Below, piece by piece: positions 47,231 through 64,000 of a DNA stretch of 64,000 nucleotides. Numbering within the stretch: position 1 is the stretch's first letter; each line of letters starts with the position of its first letter. The stretch comes from Diogma glabrata (taxonomy: Eukaryota; Arthropoda; Insecta; Diptera; Cylindrotomidae). Below the pieces are notes generated by a model that was not told the DNA's origin, did not search any database, and worked only from the letters and a program-made list of their open reading frames with translations. The stretch spans positions 144,610,945 to 144,674,944 of the forward strand of contig OY856188.1 of NCBI GenBank assembly GCA_963693315.1. Direction: 5' to 3'. The position numbers and the translations under genes were made by a program.

Positions 47231-49501
47231 TTAATGACGCAGTGGTGTGGGCATAAAGTAATTATTATTTTCTATTTCATCCTCAGGTCTTCTTTGTTGC
47301 ATGTGACCCAGTGCCTCATACTCTTCTAGAAATTTAGCATATTCTATTTTCATTTTCTCATTCTTATTTAACTTGGCTTCTAAACTATAAAATCTTTTGG
47401 TTGCCATAATGCGAGAATTTCCTAAAACAGAAGTATCTTTTAAAAACGGCAGTGCAACAATAAATTTACCTGAGTGATCACGTGTAGTGGTTTGATCAAA
47501 GTGTCTTTCAACCAGCCTCTCTTGTATTGTAAATGTTGAAGTTGGTTTTTCTAAGGTTTCAATTTTCCAAAACCTTTCAAGATCAAAGTCCAAAGAAATG
47601 TCATTATTGGCTGAGATTCCACAAAAAGAATGTAATGATGTAGTATGTTGAGTGCTGATTTGCCCTTCTGTAAATGTTGAACCAACTACCACCCATCCAA
47701 GACGTGTATTTTGCAGAGTTGGAAGTGTATCTGATAACTTAATTTGTCCAATGGAGAGCAGTTGGTAATAAAGACTAGCTCCAATCAGGACATCAATTTG
47801 ATTGGGATTATAAAAGTCTGGATCAGCAAGCTGCACATTGCCAGGAATATTCCAGTCTGCAATATCAATGTTTTTATGTGGATGAAAATTTGTGATCGTT
47901 TGTAGCGTATGTGCTTCTATATTAGCTACAAATTTATTTGTTCTAGATTTAATTGTTAAATCTATAACGTAATTTGAAGATAAACTTAAAGCTCCAACTC
48001 CTCCAAATTTTGCTTGATGTTTATGCTTTTTAAGACCAAGACGTTTAGCAAATGTTGTAGTTACAAAGTTAAGTTGAGATCCACTATCTAACAGCACTCG
48101 GCATAAAACATTTGACCCGTTTGAGTCAACAGCGTAAACTACAGCTGTAGCTAAAAATACATAAATATGATTATTGATATTTTTATTTATATTAACCTGG
48201 ATTGAGTGATTCCTGGATGATAAGGCTGTAGATATTTGGTTGGTTGATTCTGGCATAATTGATGATACATTCGCTGATGATACCTCAGAATTTGAGCTAG
48301 CATTTGTTTCACCTTGATGTAGAAGGGTATTATGACGTTTTAAGCAGCCTTCTTTGTTGCAACAATATGATGAACTACAATCTTTATCAACATGACCAGG
48401 ACGAAGGCAATTAGTACATAATTGTAGACGAAGTACATGACGTAGTCGTTCTGACTCGTTGTTTGAACGAAATTTTTTACAATAAAATATTCGATGACCA
48501 GTTCTTTCACAAAATGGACACTTTGAACGTTTAAATGTCTGAGTAGTCTGAGGCGCTACCAGAGTTGCTTGTAATGTATGTTTTCTAGGATTTGAACTTG
48601 TGGTGTTAGTAATTGGTGACTTATAACCATGATTTGTAATTTCTAACACTTGGCACGATTTGTTGATAAAAGCTTCTACTTCTGCATATGATTCGAGCCT
48701 ATCGACTGGTGCGATGTTATCCCATTTGGTTCTGGTTTCAGAGTCTAACTTTGAAAGTAATAATTCCACTATCAAATCTTCATACTGCTCTATAGGACGA
48801 CCTAATGATTTAAGTGATCTTAAATGAGTGTTAAAGGTTTCAATTAAATTTCTTAGTTTTTCAGCTGATGATTTTTCAAGTGATTTGATGCCAAAAAGTA
48901 ATGTCCGAATGTGACTTTTTGCAATTAGCTTTCGATTGTCATAACGGTTCTTAAGGAGTTGTAAAGCAGCTTCATAATTTTCTTCTGACGGCTCCAGTGA
49001 CTCGATTGTGCGTGCAGCTGGACCACTAAGAGAGTTTCTCAAATGTTGAAATTTTACTATAGTGCAGCACGATGGATTATTGTGCACAAGATTTAAAAAC
49101 ATTTGATAAAACTTTGTCCATTTTGTATATTCACCGTTAAATGTTTCAATCTCGATTTCCTTCAATTTTACAGTATTTGTTGGCTTGAAATCATGTTTTA
49201 CCGTTTTATTTTCTGGTTTGATTAATTTGCTATATAAAACTTGAAGTGCCGGTTTAAGAGAATAATATGTTTCTTCAAAATTACCACGATCTTTTTGTTC
49301 GATTTCAGTTTCGTCGTAATTTTCAAGATTTGTTTGATTAGCACTAAGACCTTCAAATATTTTTTCAAGTGAAACTAAACGTACCTGAACCTCTTCGGGT
49401 GTAGCAGTATCCTTCTTTTGTTCTAAAAAGTTTGAGACCCGAGATAATTGTTCCAGTAGCACCTCACGTAGATTCTTGCACTTTTTAATTTTGCTTTCCA
49501 T
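47231..49501 (-). CDS. BEL/Pao Gag-protease (start of Gag-Pol)
   Basis: 756 codons from the ATG at 49501, about 100 bp inside the 5' LTR. Residues 1-100 are Glu/Lys-rich and probably coiled; about 110-290 match the DUF1759-type Gag of BEL elements (LPxFxGxxxxW-like ETFNGEYTKWTKF, HLRNSLSGPA); zinc knuckles at 328-341 (CPFCERTGHRIFYC) and 362-375 (CTNCLRPGHVDKDC); an aspartic protease at about 465-500 with LLDSGSQLNFV. It packages RNA in capsids and matures the polyprotein. The C-terminal end reaches the RT linker, and a one-base length change at about 47249-47251 ends the frame before RT. Confidence 0.88.
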   Translation of the reverse strand: MESKIKKCKNLREVLLEQLSRVSNFLEQKKDTATPEEVQVRLVSLEKIFEGLSANQTNLENYDETEIEQKDRGNFEETYYSLKPALQVLYSKLIKPENKTVKHDFKPTNTVKLKEIEIETFNGEYTKWTKFYQMFLNLVHNNPSCCTIVKFQHLRNSLSGPAARTIESLEPSEENYEAALQLLKNRYDNRKLIAKSHIRTLLFGIKSLEKSSAEKLRNLIETFNTHLRSLKSLGRPIEQYEDLIVELLLSKLDSETRTKWDNIAPVDRLESYAEVEAFINKSCQVLEITNHGYKSPITNTTSSNPRKHTLQATLVAPQTTQTFKRSKCPFCERTGHRIFYCKKFRSNNESERLRHVLRLQLCTNCLRPGHVDKDCSSSYCCNKEGCLKRHNTLLHQGETNASSNSEVSSANVSSIMPESTNQISTALSSRNHSIQVNINKNINNHIYVFLATAVVYAVDSNGSNVLCRVLLDSGSQLNFVTTTFAKRLGLKKHKHQAKFGGVGALSLSSNYVIDLTIKSRTNKFVANIEAHTLQTITNFHPHKNIDIADWNIPGNVQLADPDFYNPNQIDVLIGASLYYQLLSIGQIKLSDTLPTLQNTRLGWVVVGSTFTEGQISTQHTTSLHSFCGISANNDISLDFDLERFWKIETLEKPTSTFTIQERLVERHFDQTTTRDHSGKFIVALPFLKDTSVLGNSRIMATKRFYSLEAKLNKNEKMKIEYAKFLEEYEALGHMQQRRPEDEIENNNYFMPTPLRH

Positions 49502-49583
49502 AATTTCACTGGTTAAACAAGTAATAGAAAAACTGCACTAACTTTTGTAAATAATAAACACGTGCTGAATCGGCCTTGTACCA

Positions 49584-49601
49584 TCCCACTTCTGACACCA
49601 A
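49584..49601 (-). other. Candidate primer-binding site of the BEL element
   Basis: TGGTGTCAGAAGTGGGAT on the minus strand, immediately downstream of the 5' LTR. The TGG start fits pairing with the CCA end of a tRNA; which tRNA was not determined. Confidence 0.6.
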
Positions 49602-53518
<3,917 letters not shown>

Positions 53519-53525
53519 ATATATA

Positions 53526-54305
53526 TCTTATATATATAAAAATCACGTGTCACGATGTTTGTCCGCGATAAACTCCGCAACAACCTAACAAATCTTAATA
53601 AAATTGTGTTCAGTGTGTGTATAATGGTCCAACTTGAGAGATAGGATAGTTTTTATTTTGATTAAACGCCTAAATATTTTTTAATTACGAATTAAATGTT
53701 AAATATGGATAGTTCACAAGCAAACTTTCAGATGGCGGCGTAAATTAATTAATTTACTGTCAAACCTGCTTTATCGACTTTTTAATCATCCATGTAGGGC
53801 CCATATAGACTATCATATGTTATTGAGCGAATATTTTGTTCCGGCATTTGCTGCAATGGCACTGCAAAAGGGGGAAAAGAAACGAAATTCAATAAAATTT
53901 ATATGGGATTTCATACAAAACACAACTTGAATAATTTTAAAAATTATCTATGAAATTTCTCATTTTGCTACAATTAAATAATTTAAATTTCTTTTGGCGC
54001 TGCAAAAGGGGGAAAAGAGAATAAATTCAATAAAATTTATATGGGATTTCATTCAAAACACAACTTGAATAATTTTAAAAATTATCTATGAAATTTCTCA
54101 TTTTACTACAATTAAATAATTTAAGTTTCTTTATGAACTATTACTGACAATTACTGACAATATTGAGCATAATATATAAAATATTTTATTTTCTTCTGTC
54201 CGTAAAAGACATACGAAAATAGGTTAAATTTTTCATACAAGTTTGTATGGGAAATTTTAGCAATTTTCATGTTTGAGCGACTTAAGAATATCTTCTTATC
54301 TTATA
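53526..54305 (+). mobile_element. Helitron 5' fragment
   Basis: Begins TCTTATATATATAAAAATCA, then cgtgtcacgatgtttgtccgcg, as at 54306. Homology lasts to about 53740, after which it diverges. Includes a two-copy 138-bp tandem duplication (53862-54137, gcaaaagggggaaaag at 53864 and 54002). No CTAGT end, so it is truncated or interrupted by the next Helitron. Confidence 0.7.
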
Positions 54306-54755
54306 TCTTATATATATAAAAATCACGTGTCACGATGTTTGTCCGCGATGAACTCCGCAACAATGTAACCAATCTTAGTGAAATTTTGTACAATGTGTGT
54401 ATGATGGTCCAGCTTGAGAGATAGGATAGTTATTATCTTGATTAAATCCCTAGATATTTTTTAATTGCGAATTAAATGTTAAATATGAATGGTTTATATG
54501 CCAACTTTCAGATGGCAGCGTAAATCAATTTATTCAATTGATAGTAAACTTGAACTTCGTGTAAGGCCATTATTAGACTATCAAATATGTTTTAGTAAAG
54601 AAAGTTTTGTTTTATTTGATAATAAACGAAAAGCATATTATGCTAAGTCAAATACGTTACCAAAGGTTATTGATAATTTTTTGCACGATCAGGCGATTTT
54701 GCATGTTCGCTGATTCGTAAATAAACATAGTAAGTTTCGTTTACAAATCATTGGT

Positions 54756-54805
54756 CGGTAAGTAATTACTTACCGATCATGCAGCCGGTAAGTATTTACT
54801 TACCA
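54756..54805. repeat. Two tandem palindromes in the Helitron
   Basis: CGGTAAGTAATTACTTACCG is a perfect 20-bp palindrome at 54756-54775. 30 bp further on, CGGTAAGTATTTACTTACC (54786-54804) is nearly the same. Mirrored at about 61878-61927 in the other arm. Function unknown; could be a protein-binding site or a hairpin. Confidence 0.6.
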
Positions 54806-55158
54806 GTAAAGGAGACCTCAGGGTGTGAATAAAAACGATTATTAGTTAAATAATTGTGTACGTCTATTCACTAGCTTCATATTTAAATAACATTCATTTA
54901 AAAATATTGCAGTTAAAAGATTTAAAAAAAGCAATTAATTTTGAAAATATATTCGATGGAATTTAGTTTTGCAACAAAAAAACCTATAGTATTATGATGA
55001 AACGCAAAGCTTACTATTTTGAAATGACATTTTAAGAAACTTTCTTTAAAACATTCAAACTTGAATTTAGTGAATGAATTTTATTATTTATATAGTTTTA
55101 ATTGAATTTTTATTAATCGTGCAAAAAATGTAATAAGCATTTTGAGCATTAACAGTAT

Positions 55159-55226
55159 TACCGATTTCGGATATATTAGAGATCTCGACTTCGTCTCGAT
55201 CTCAAAACATATATCCTCAATCGGTA
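55159..55226. repeat. Short hairpin with gatctcgac/gtcgagatc centre
   Basis: Arms taccgatttcggatata and tatatcctcaatcggta, with gagatctcgacttcgtctcgatctc in the middle. Style resembles the cctcggcgc hairpins at 2738 and 13676. Mirrored at about 61458-61526. Confidence 0.5.
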
Positions 55227-56144
55227 AAACACTCTTACTGCCCTTAATACTTAAATAACTATTGTGGAGGTTATATATTAATTATAGAAGTGTGAAAAAG
55301 TATCGGAATTCGGAACCTGTAAAAAATTTGTTGTATTGGTTTTTATAAAGTTGGAATAAATATAAGAGTAAAAATTAAAGAAAACAATAATTTAAATTTA
55401 TTTATTTATTATTTTTAATTTTTCATTGATCTTCTCTGTTAATTTACAAAAATCAATATCAAATTGACTAATACTCTTATTTGTATTGCTAATTAAAATA
55501 TAACGATTAGAGGTAAAAAAAATTGTCATCAAAACTGGATGAAAAACTAGGTAGCGAAGTCTATTTTTTTTACAAGGTTTGCACTCTCCAATTTCATGTC
55601 ATATTTTTTTTATTGACCAATATATTTGATAGTGTGATATACGCCTCATAAATTTGGGTTATCCAATAGATGGTGTTGTATTTGTATTTAGAACGTTTAT
55701 TTTAACGTCGAAGTTTGTGCAAATACACTACGATTTGCTTTTTCAAATTGTCGTGTATTATTTTTTGATTGGTGATTGGTGATAAATATTTTATTTGGTT
55801 TTTTGTTTAAATATCGGTTTATGAGCGTAGTTTGCTTTGATCAATGTTTTTATAGTTATAATTAAAGAATTCAATAACGAATTAAATATATACTCCCGCA
55901 CGAAGATTTGTAAAATTTTAAATTTTTGATCTATGGGAGTGACAACCCAGCGTACTTAGATTCCTGCTATTTGTATATCAGTTAGCTTGAGTTATCGTAA
56001 ACCACTGGCAATAGTAGTGAGATATCACTAGCCAAAGTGATATCTTAGGGATGTTGGCGGATGAACTTTTTTCAATCAACGATAGCACCCTTAGTCTTAG
56101 TTATAGAATATTCTTTGATGATGACACGCTATTTCTTTTAAAAT

Positions 56145-56520
56145 AAAATTTGTTAGGTAGTACGAATTACAGTGTGAGTAACAACAACTCATGACAACCT
56201 TTGAAGAATAAAGTCCACAACAACATGTTTTCTAAGGTGTTGATGGACGCAAATTTTTTATTTTTTTATATTGTTTTAAAAAAATGAACTTTTTCGTTTA
56301 CTTGGAGAAATGAGCTTCCATATAACTATTAAATGTGCCGGATTTAATCCTTCAGCAAAACCATGTTTACATGATCTTGGTATATGCTTCTAGCACTAGC
56401 AATTTGCGTCCATCATCTTAAAAAACATGATGGTGTGGAACCTAGGTCTTAAAGGATTTTATGTGTTGTTGTGAGACATATTGTAATTCCAACTACACAA
56501 CAAATTTTATTAAAAAAATA
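56145..56520. repeat. Inverted pair of LINE 3' tails inside Helitron copy 1
   Basis: Left part (minus) reads, reversed, tgcgtccatcaacaccttag ... acatgttgttgtgga ... actgtaattcgtactaccta. Right part (plus) reads ttgcgtccatcatcttaaaa ... ggtgtggaacctaggtctta ... ttgtaattccaactacac. Both resemble the 3' end of the LINE at 4396. Mirrored in the right arm at about 60163-60540. Confidence 0.6.
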
Positions 56521-56599
56521 TTTCAAATATTTTGAAATAGCACAAATGTTTTTAAAAATTTTTGGTGAAAAAGATGATGAACAAAGTCATTGAAGCTAC

Positions 56600-56890
56600 A
56601 ATCAATTTTGAATGGAAAATTAAAAGAGCGAGATGTACTGTTGCTACGCATTTCAATGATCCCAACAGATATGACATTTGAATTCAAACGTTTAGTTTCC
56701 AGTGCGACTCGCTTTTGCAATGACTGTCAACAAAGAACAAGGAAAATTGCTCCAAGGATGTGGTAGATTTGGAGAATCCGTACTTCTCGCATCTGGACAA
56801 CTGTATGTGGTGGTCAGCTAACGTCGGAATACCTTCTGATTTGTTCGTGTACGCATCTAGACGGAAAAACGCAAAATATAATGTGTGCCC
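56600..56890 (+). pseudogene. Helitron PIF1-like helicase, C-terminal remnant
   Basis: In two or three frames: KERDVLLLRISMIPTDMTFE, FKRL, then PVRLAFAMTVNKEQGKLLQG, CGRFGESVLLASGQLYVVVS. The second part matches the end of Helitron helicases (FPVRLAFAMTINKSQGQ...GQLYVA.SR), including motif VI. The N-terminal Rep and the remaining helicase motifs are absent. Identical remnant reversed at about 59795-60085. Confidence 0.7.
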
Positions 56891-57464
56891 ACAAGCACGA
56901 GCAAAGAAATAGAATTAAAACGACATTTTGAAATTTTTTCCTTATTAAAATAAATAATTGTTGCAATAAAAATGATACAATGTAAATTGGATGTTTGGTA
57001 CGTTTAGTGTGACTAAAACAATTGAAAAAACAACAACAATTGTATTAAATTTTTCGTTGTTTCAAATGCTTCAGTCAAATCGAACACGGCTGTTATCAGA
57101 ACGAGTTTTCTTGAATTTCCTTTCTTATGAGATACCGACAATATGCGACAGGTATAATGTTAAATCAACAAAAGTTTTACACTATTTGGTGTAAAATAAA
57201 TAAAGTTTTGAGAGATTTTTAGACTGATTAAGCTTATAAAGTAATTATTTGAATTCACATGAATTTTGCAATTTTAAAGCATTTTTTATTTTCGCTCAGA
57301 AAAACTTCTTTAAACAGTTTTTGTGTGTTTCGTGTCGGGAACAAATACAATTTACAATAGTATAATCACAGATGAAGAATTCAATTTAAATAAATATGAG
57401 ATAATGAAGTTTCAATTTAGAAATTATCTGAACATGAAAATTAAAATATGTTTTATTGTTGTTT

Positions 57465-57545
57465 CATCCACTGTGGCTGCGTCTGTATGATGGCTTTGAA
57501 GTTTAAACTATGATGTCCCTGATGAGTGTGAGTTCAATCCCGACA
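57465..57545 (+). other. tRNA-like / SINE-like segment in the Helitron
   Basis: gtggctgcgtctgtatgatg ... gagttcaatcccgac contains a B-box-like GAGTTCAATCCC, but the A box and cloverleaf stems are poor. It could be a decayed tRNA-derived SINE head. Mirrored at about 59140-59220. Confidence 0.25.
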
Positions 57546-58260
57546 ATAATTACTTATTATCGGGAATAATACTTTCAATAATTACTTTGAGCAATAATTG
57601 CTCACAAAATCGCCCAAAAATTAATATTCCATTAATGTTGTCTATATATGGAACATATATGCCAATATATTGACCGTGTGTAAGATATTAGTTTCGCATT
57701 GATTTGCAACAATCAATAATGACTTTAAAATGACTTAGGATGTTGACTAAATAGAAATATTTCTCACCCTATGAATTCACATCCTATGAATTCTAATACA
57801 AAAACATCCAAATAATTTTGATTTTTTTGGCATCACTTCTTCTATTCCTTTTTTGCATCACTTCTTCTATACCTTCATCGAATATATTGTCACTATTCTT
57901 ACTGCCCTTGCAACGTTTTTAGTAACCTACCACAGGTAAAGAAAGCGTATATTAAACCGCATGAGCACTGTTAAAATTTGTGAATCCATTTTTGTTCCGT
58001 ATGTTCTAATGTTCTATATAGAGACACACCTGAAAACTTATTTGATCGCGTATTTTTTTATATATCCTTTGTTGTATATATAATACTATTTTTTTTATAT
58101 TTTACTGATCAACTAGAGTGCTGATCCTTTTACATTCATATTTTTTAAAAAAATAGATCATTTCTCATTACAACTCTTTGAAATTATAGCTACTACGTCA
58201 ACAAAATGTATACACACATACTTTATTTATAGGCGTAGCAAAGCACGCCGGGTCCCGCTA

Positions 58261-62488
<4,228 letters not shown>

Positions 62489-62994
62489 ATAATTTTGAAA
62501 CGAGCTTTTGGTCTGTAACTTTTTATTTTATTTTATTCTATCATATATGTCAATATTTCGGCTATGCCATCTTCACAGACCTAAAAACAACATTTTAAAA
62601 TCTTAACTATAGATTATGTATCACAGATATTAGTATAAAAAATGACCTAACTACTATTCTAACACATAACCTTAACCACTCAATTATAATAAAATTCATT
62701 TACTTACATTAATATTAAAATAAATATCACAACTTTTTCATTAAACTAAAAATAAAATCGGCTTAAAACCTCGTCAAAAACTACTACACTATATATAACA
62801 TTTAGTTAAATTAATTAAAATTATCTAAAACAATTAAGCTATACATATAGAATTCGATAAAATAACAATAACATAACCGGTAACCATACCAACGTGCCAA
62901 CAAATTAATAAATTACTTATTATAGCAAACCCGTAACTTAGTTGAAAAGTACAGTCAACAAAGTGTATGCTAATTTATTTGTGGTAAATTAAAG

Positions 62995-63498
62995 TTATGT
63001 TTTCTGAATTTTTTTGTAAGTAGTAATCAAATTTCTGTACGAGACATTAAGATTCCTAAGATCTGTCCTAGTATTGACTGTCTTTGTCTCGTTTAACCAA
63101 ATGTGGCCAGCTTCTTTAAATTCTCTCTTGAATTTGTTTTTATCGCGATCTATTATTTCAGTTCGTGTAAAATCAAATTCATGAGTTTCATCAGTTTGGT
63201 TGACGACATGCTGGTTGATTGCAGTTTTATTTGGATTTATGTTTCTTAGTTTGTAGTCGCTTCTGTGTTGAGTAAGTCTGTCTGTTAGGGTTTGTTGCGT
63301 TTGTCCTATGTATATTTTATTGCATGAACATGGAATTTTATAAACTACGTTGTGCGTAGCTTCAATTTTGTTGGTGCCTTTCAGTTTTGAGAAATGTTTT
63401 TTTAGAGTATTGTATGGTTTGTTGGCAATAAGTATGTTGGGTGTTCGTCTTAATAAGTGTCTTTTTATGGTATCTGTTAGTTGTGGAATGTACGTCAA
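62995..63498 (-). CDS. Penelope-like element GIY-YIG endonuclease domain (C-terminal part of Pol)
   Basis: 167-codon open frame; the start is arbitrary because the protein continues upstream (NKPLNKNQQ...). The linker YIPQLTDTIKRHLLRR and NKPYNTLKKHFSKLKG precedes the domain. The GIY-YIG core is VVYKIPCSCNKIYIGQTQQT, then LTDRLTQHRSDY with the catalytic Arg, and EAGHIWLNE with the metal-binding Glu near residue 132. It nicks target DNA for target-primed reverse transcription. The CxC within IPCSCN is usual in Penelope elements. Stop at 62995-62997. This domain is intact although the upstream RT is broken. Confidence 0.85.
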   Translation of the reverse strand: MTYIPQLTDTIKRHLLRRTPNILIANKPYNTLKKHFSKLKGTNKIEATHNVVYKIPCSCNKIYIGQTQQTLTDRLTQHRSDYKLRNINPNKTAINQHVVNQTDETHEFDFTRTEIIDRDKNKFKREFKEAGHIWLNETKTVNTRTDLRNLNVSYRNLITTYKKIQKT

Positions 63499-63509
63499 AG
63501 ATGTTCTAA

Positions 63510-63776
63510 TAATAGTAGTTGGTGTCTGTGAGTTCGTCGTTGTTGTAGCTTGTTGGTTTTTGTTAAGTGGCTTATTTTTTACATGATTTATGCTAATGTT
63601 AATGATATTATTTATGATGGGTAAAGGATAGTTATTTTTTAAGAGAATGTTTTTAGCTATTATTATGTTTTTATCCTAGTGTCTCTCGTGACTTAGGTTG
63701 AGAATTCTTTTGACAAATGCGGATGCTACATTTGATTTCATACTCTTTGGATGGGCAGATAAGAACAACATACGTC
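63510..63776 (-). pseudogene. Penelope-like element RT C-terminal remnant
   Basis: Reads LFLSAHPKSMKSNVASAFVK, RILNLSHERH, a stop, then DKNIIIAKNILLKNNYPLPI, IINNIINISINH. It fits the region after the RT core in Penelope elements (..HP...K...V..L..R...LS......N......L..N.YP..F). One in-frame stop near 63678; the RT catalytic core is absent. Confidence 0.7.
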
Positions 63777-63785
63777 AAATTAAGT

Positions 63786-64000
63786 AAAGATCCCAAGCTG
63801 GCCACATTTGGTTAAACGAGACAAAGACAGTCAATACTAGGACAGATCTTAGGAATCTTAATGTCTCGTACAGAAATTTGATTACTACTTACAAAAAAAT
63901 TCAGAAAACATAACTTTAATTTACCACAAATAAATTAGCATACACTTTGTTGACTGTACTTTTCAACTAAGTTACGGGTTTGCTATAATAAGTAATTTAT
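63786..64000 (+). mobile_element. Inverted partial copy of the Penelope-like element
   Basis: 63797-63913 encodes AGHIWLNETKTVNTRTDLRN ... and a stop, identical to the end of the GIY-YIG frame on the other strand. 63914-64000 continues into the same 3' flank (mirror of 62921-62994). It runs off the window edge. Penelope insertions commonly carry such partial inverted copies. Confidence 0.8.

Noticed and set aside
54489..54713. 74-codon open frame, duplicated at 61969-62193, as a conserved gene
   Set aside because: Identity between arms reflects the recent palindrome, not selection; no domain recognised. The same holds for 56523-56720/59963-60160 (antisense to the helicase remnant) and 56991-57194/59489-59692.
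57465..57545. Genuine tRNA gene
   Set aside because: A B-box-like word is present, but the stems do not pair and it lies in a Helitron; kept only as a weak SINE-like feature.

Overview
This is an AT-rich eukaryotic window, almost certainly from an insect (order not settled). The one host gene I recognise is a class A amine GPCR on the minus strand whose motifs match the insect beta-adrenergic-like octopamine receptors, closest to Octbeta2R. Five exons with good splice sites were assembled by eye (33759-33562, 33507-33336, 33282-33146, 4292-4110, 4038-3882). The exon coding TM1 and the N-terminus was not found and is probably beyond the right edge. Everything else that can be named is mobile or repetitive DNA.

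Layout. 1-3.7 kb: fragments of repeats, a TATCGATA satellite, a copy of an abundant interspersed repeat (here 'family A') and a 247-bp MITE whose empty site also lies in the window. 3.7-33.8 kb: the receptor gene, whose 28.9-kb third visible intron holds a dead LINE split by a 6.7-kb insertion with long inverted arms (4.4-13.4 kb), a second LINE 3' fragment (14.3-15.2 kb), family A copies, a Ty3/Gypsy pol remnant (20.4-21.1 kb) and a nested stack at 23.5-30.3 kb. That stack is a PIF/Harbinger element (nuclease ends plus a convergent MADF gene) holding a 3.16-kb DNA transposon with ~580-bp inverted ends and an uncharacterised Asp-rich protein, plus a hAT (ZMYM1-like) pseudogene.

33.8-43.6 kb: non-coding AT-rich DNA with palindromic MITEs, nested TIR elements, a LINE tail and another family A copy. 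43.6-50.4 kb: a BEL/Pao LTR retrotransposon (minus strand, near-identical LTRs, gag-protease, RT, integrase, three frame breaks) inserted in a (TA)n tract. 50.4-53.5 kb: a TIR-bounded array of about 21 units of ~147 bp, whose orientation flips partway. 53.5-62.4 kb: a partial Helitron followed by a nearly perfect ~4-kb palindrome made of two Helitron copies tail to tail around (TA)n. 62.4-64 kb: a Penelope-like element with a GIY-YIG domain, followed by an inverted partial copy.

No operon-like or cooperative gene set exists here. The relations are those of nesting: host gene, then intron, then element within element. The strongest candidates for something poorly described are the 3.16-kb transposon at 25169-28324, the 147-bp inverting array, the Helitron palindrome and the family A repeats. 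All coordinates, splice calls and homologies come from reading the sequence and were not checked by alignment.
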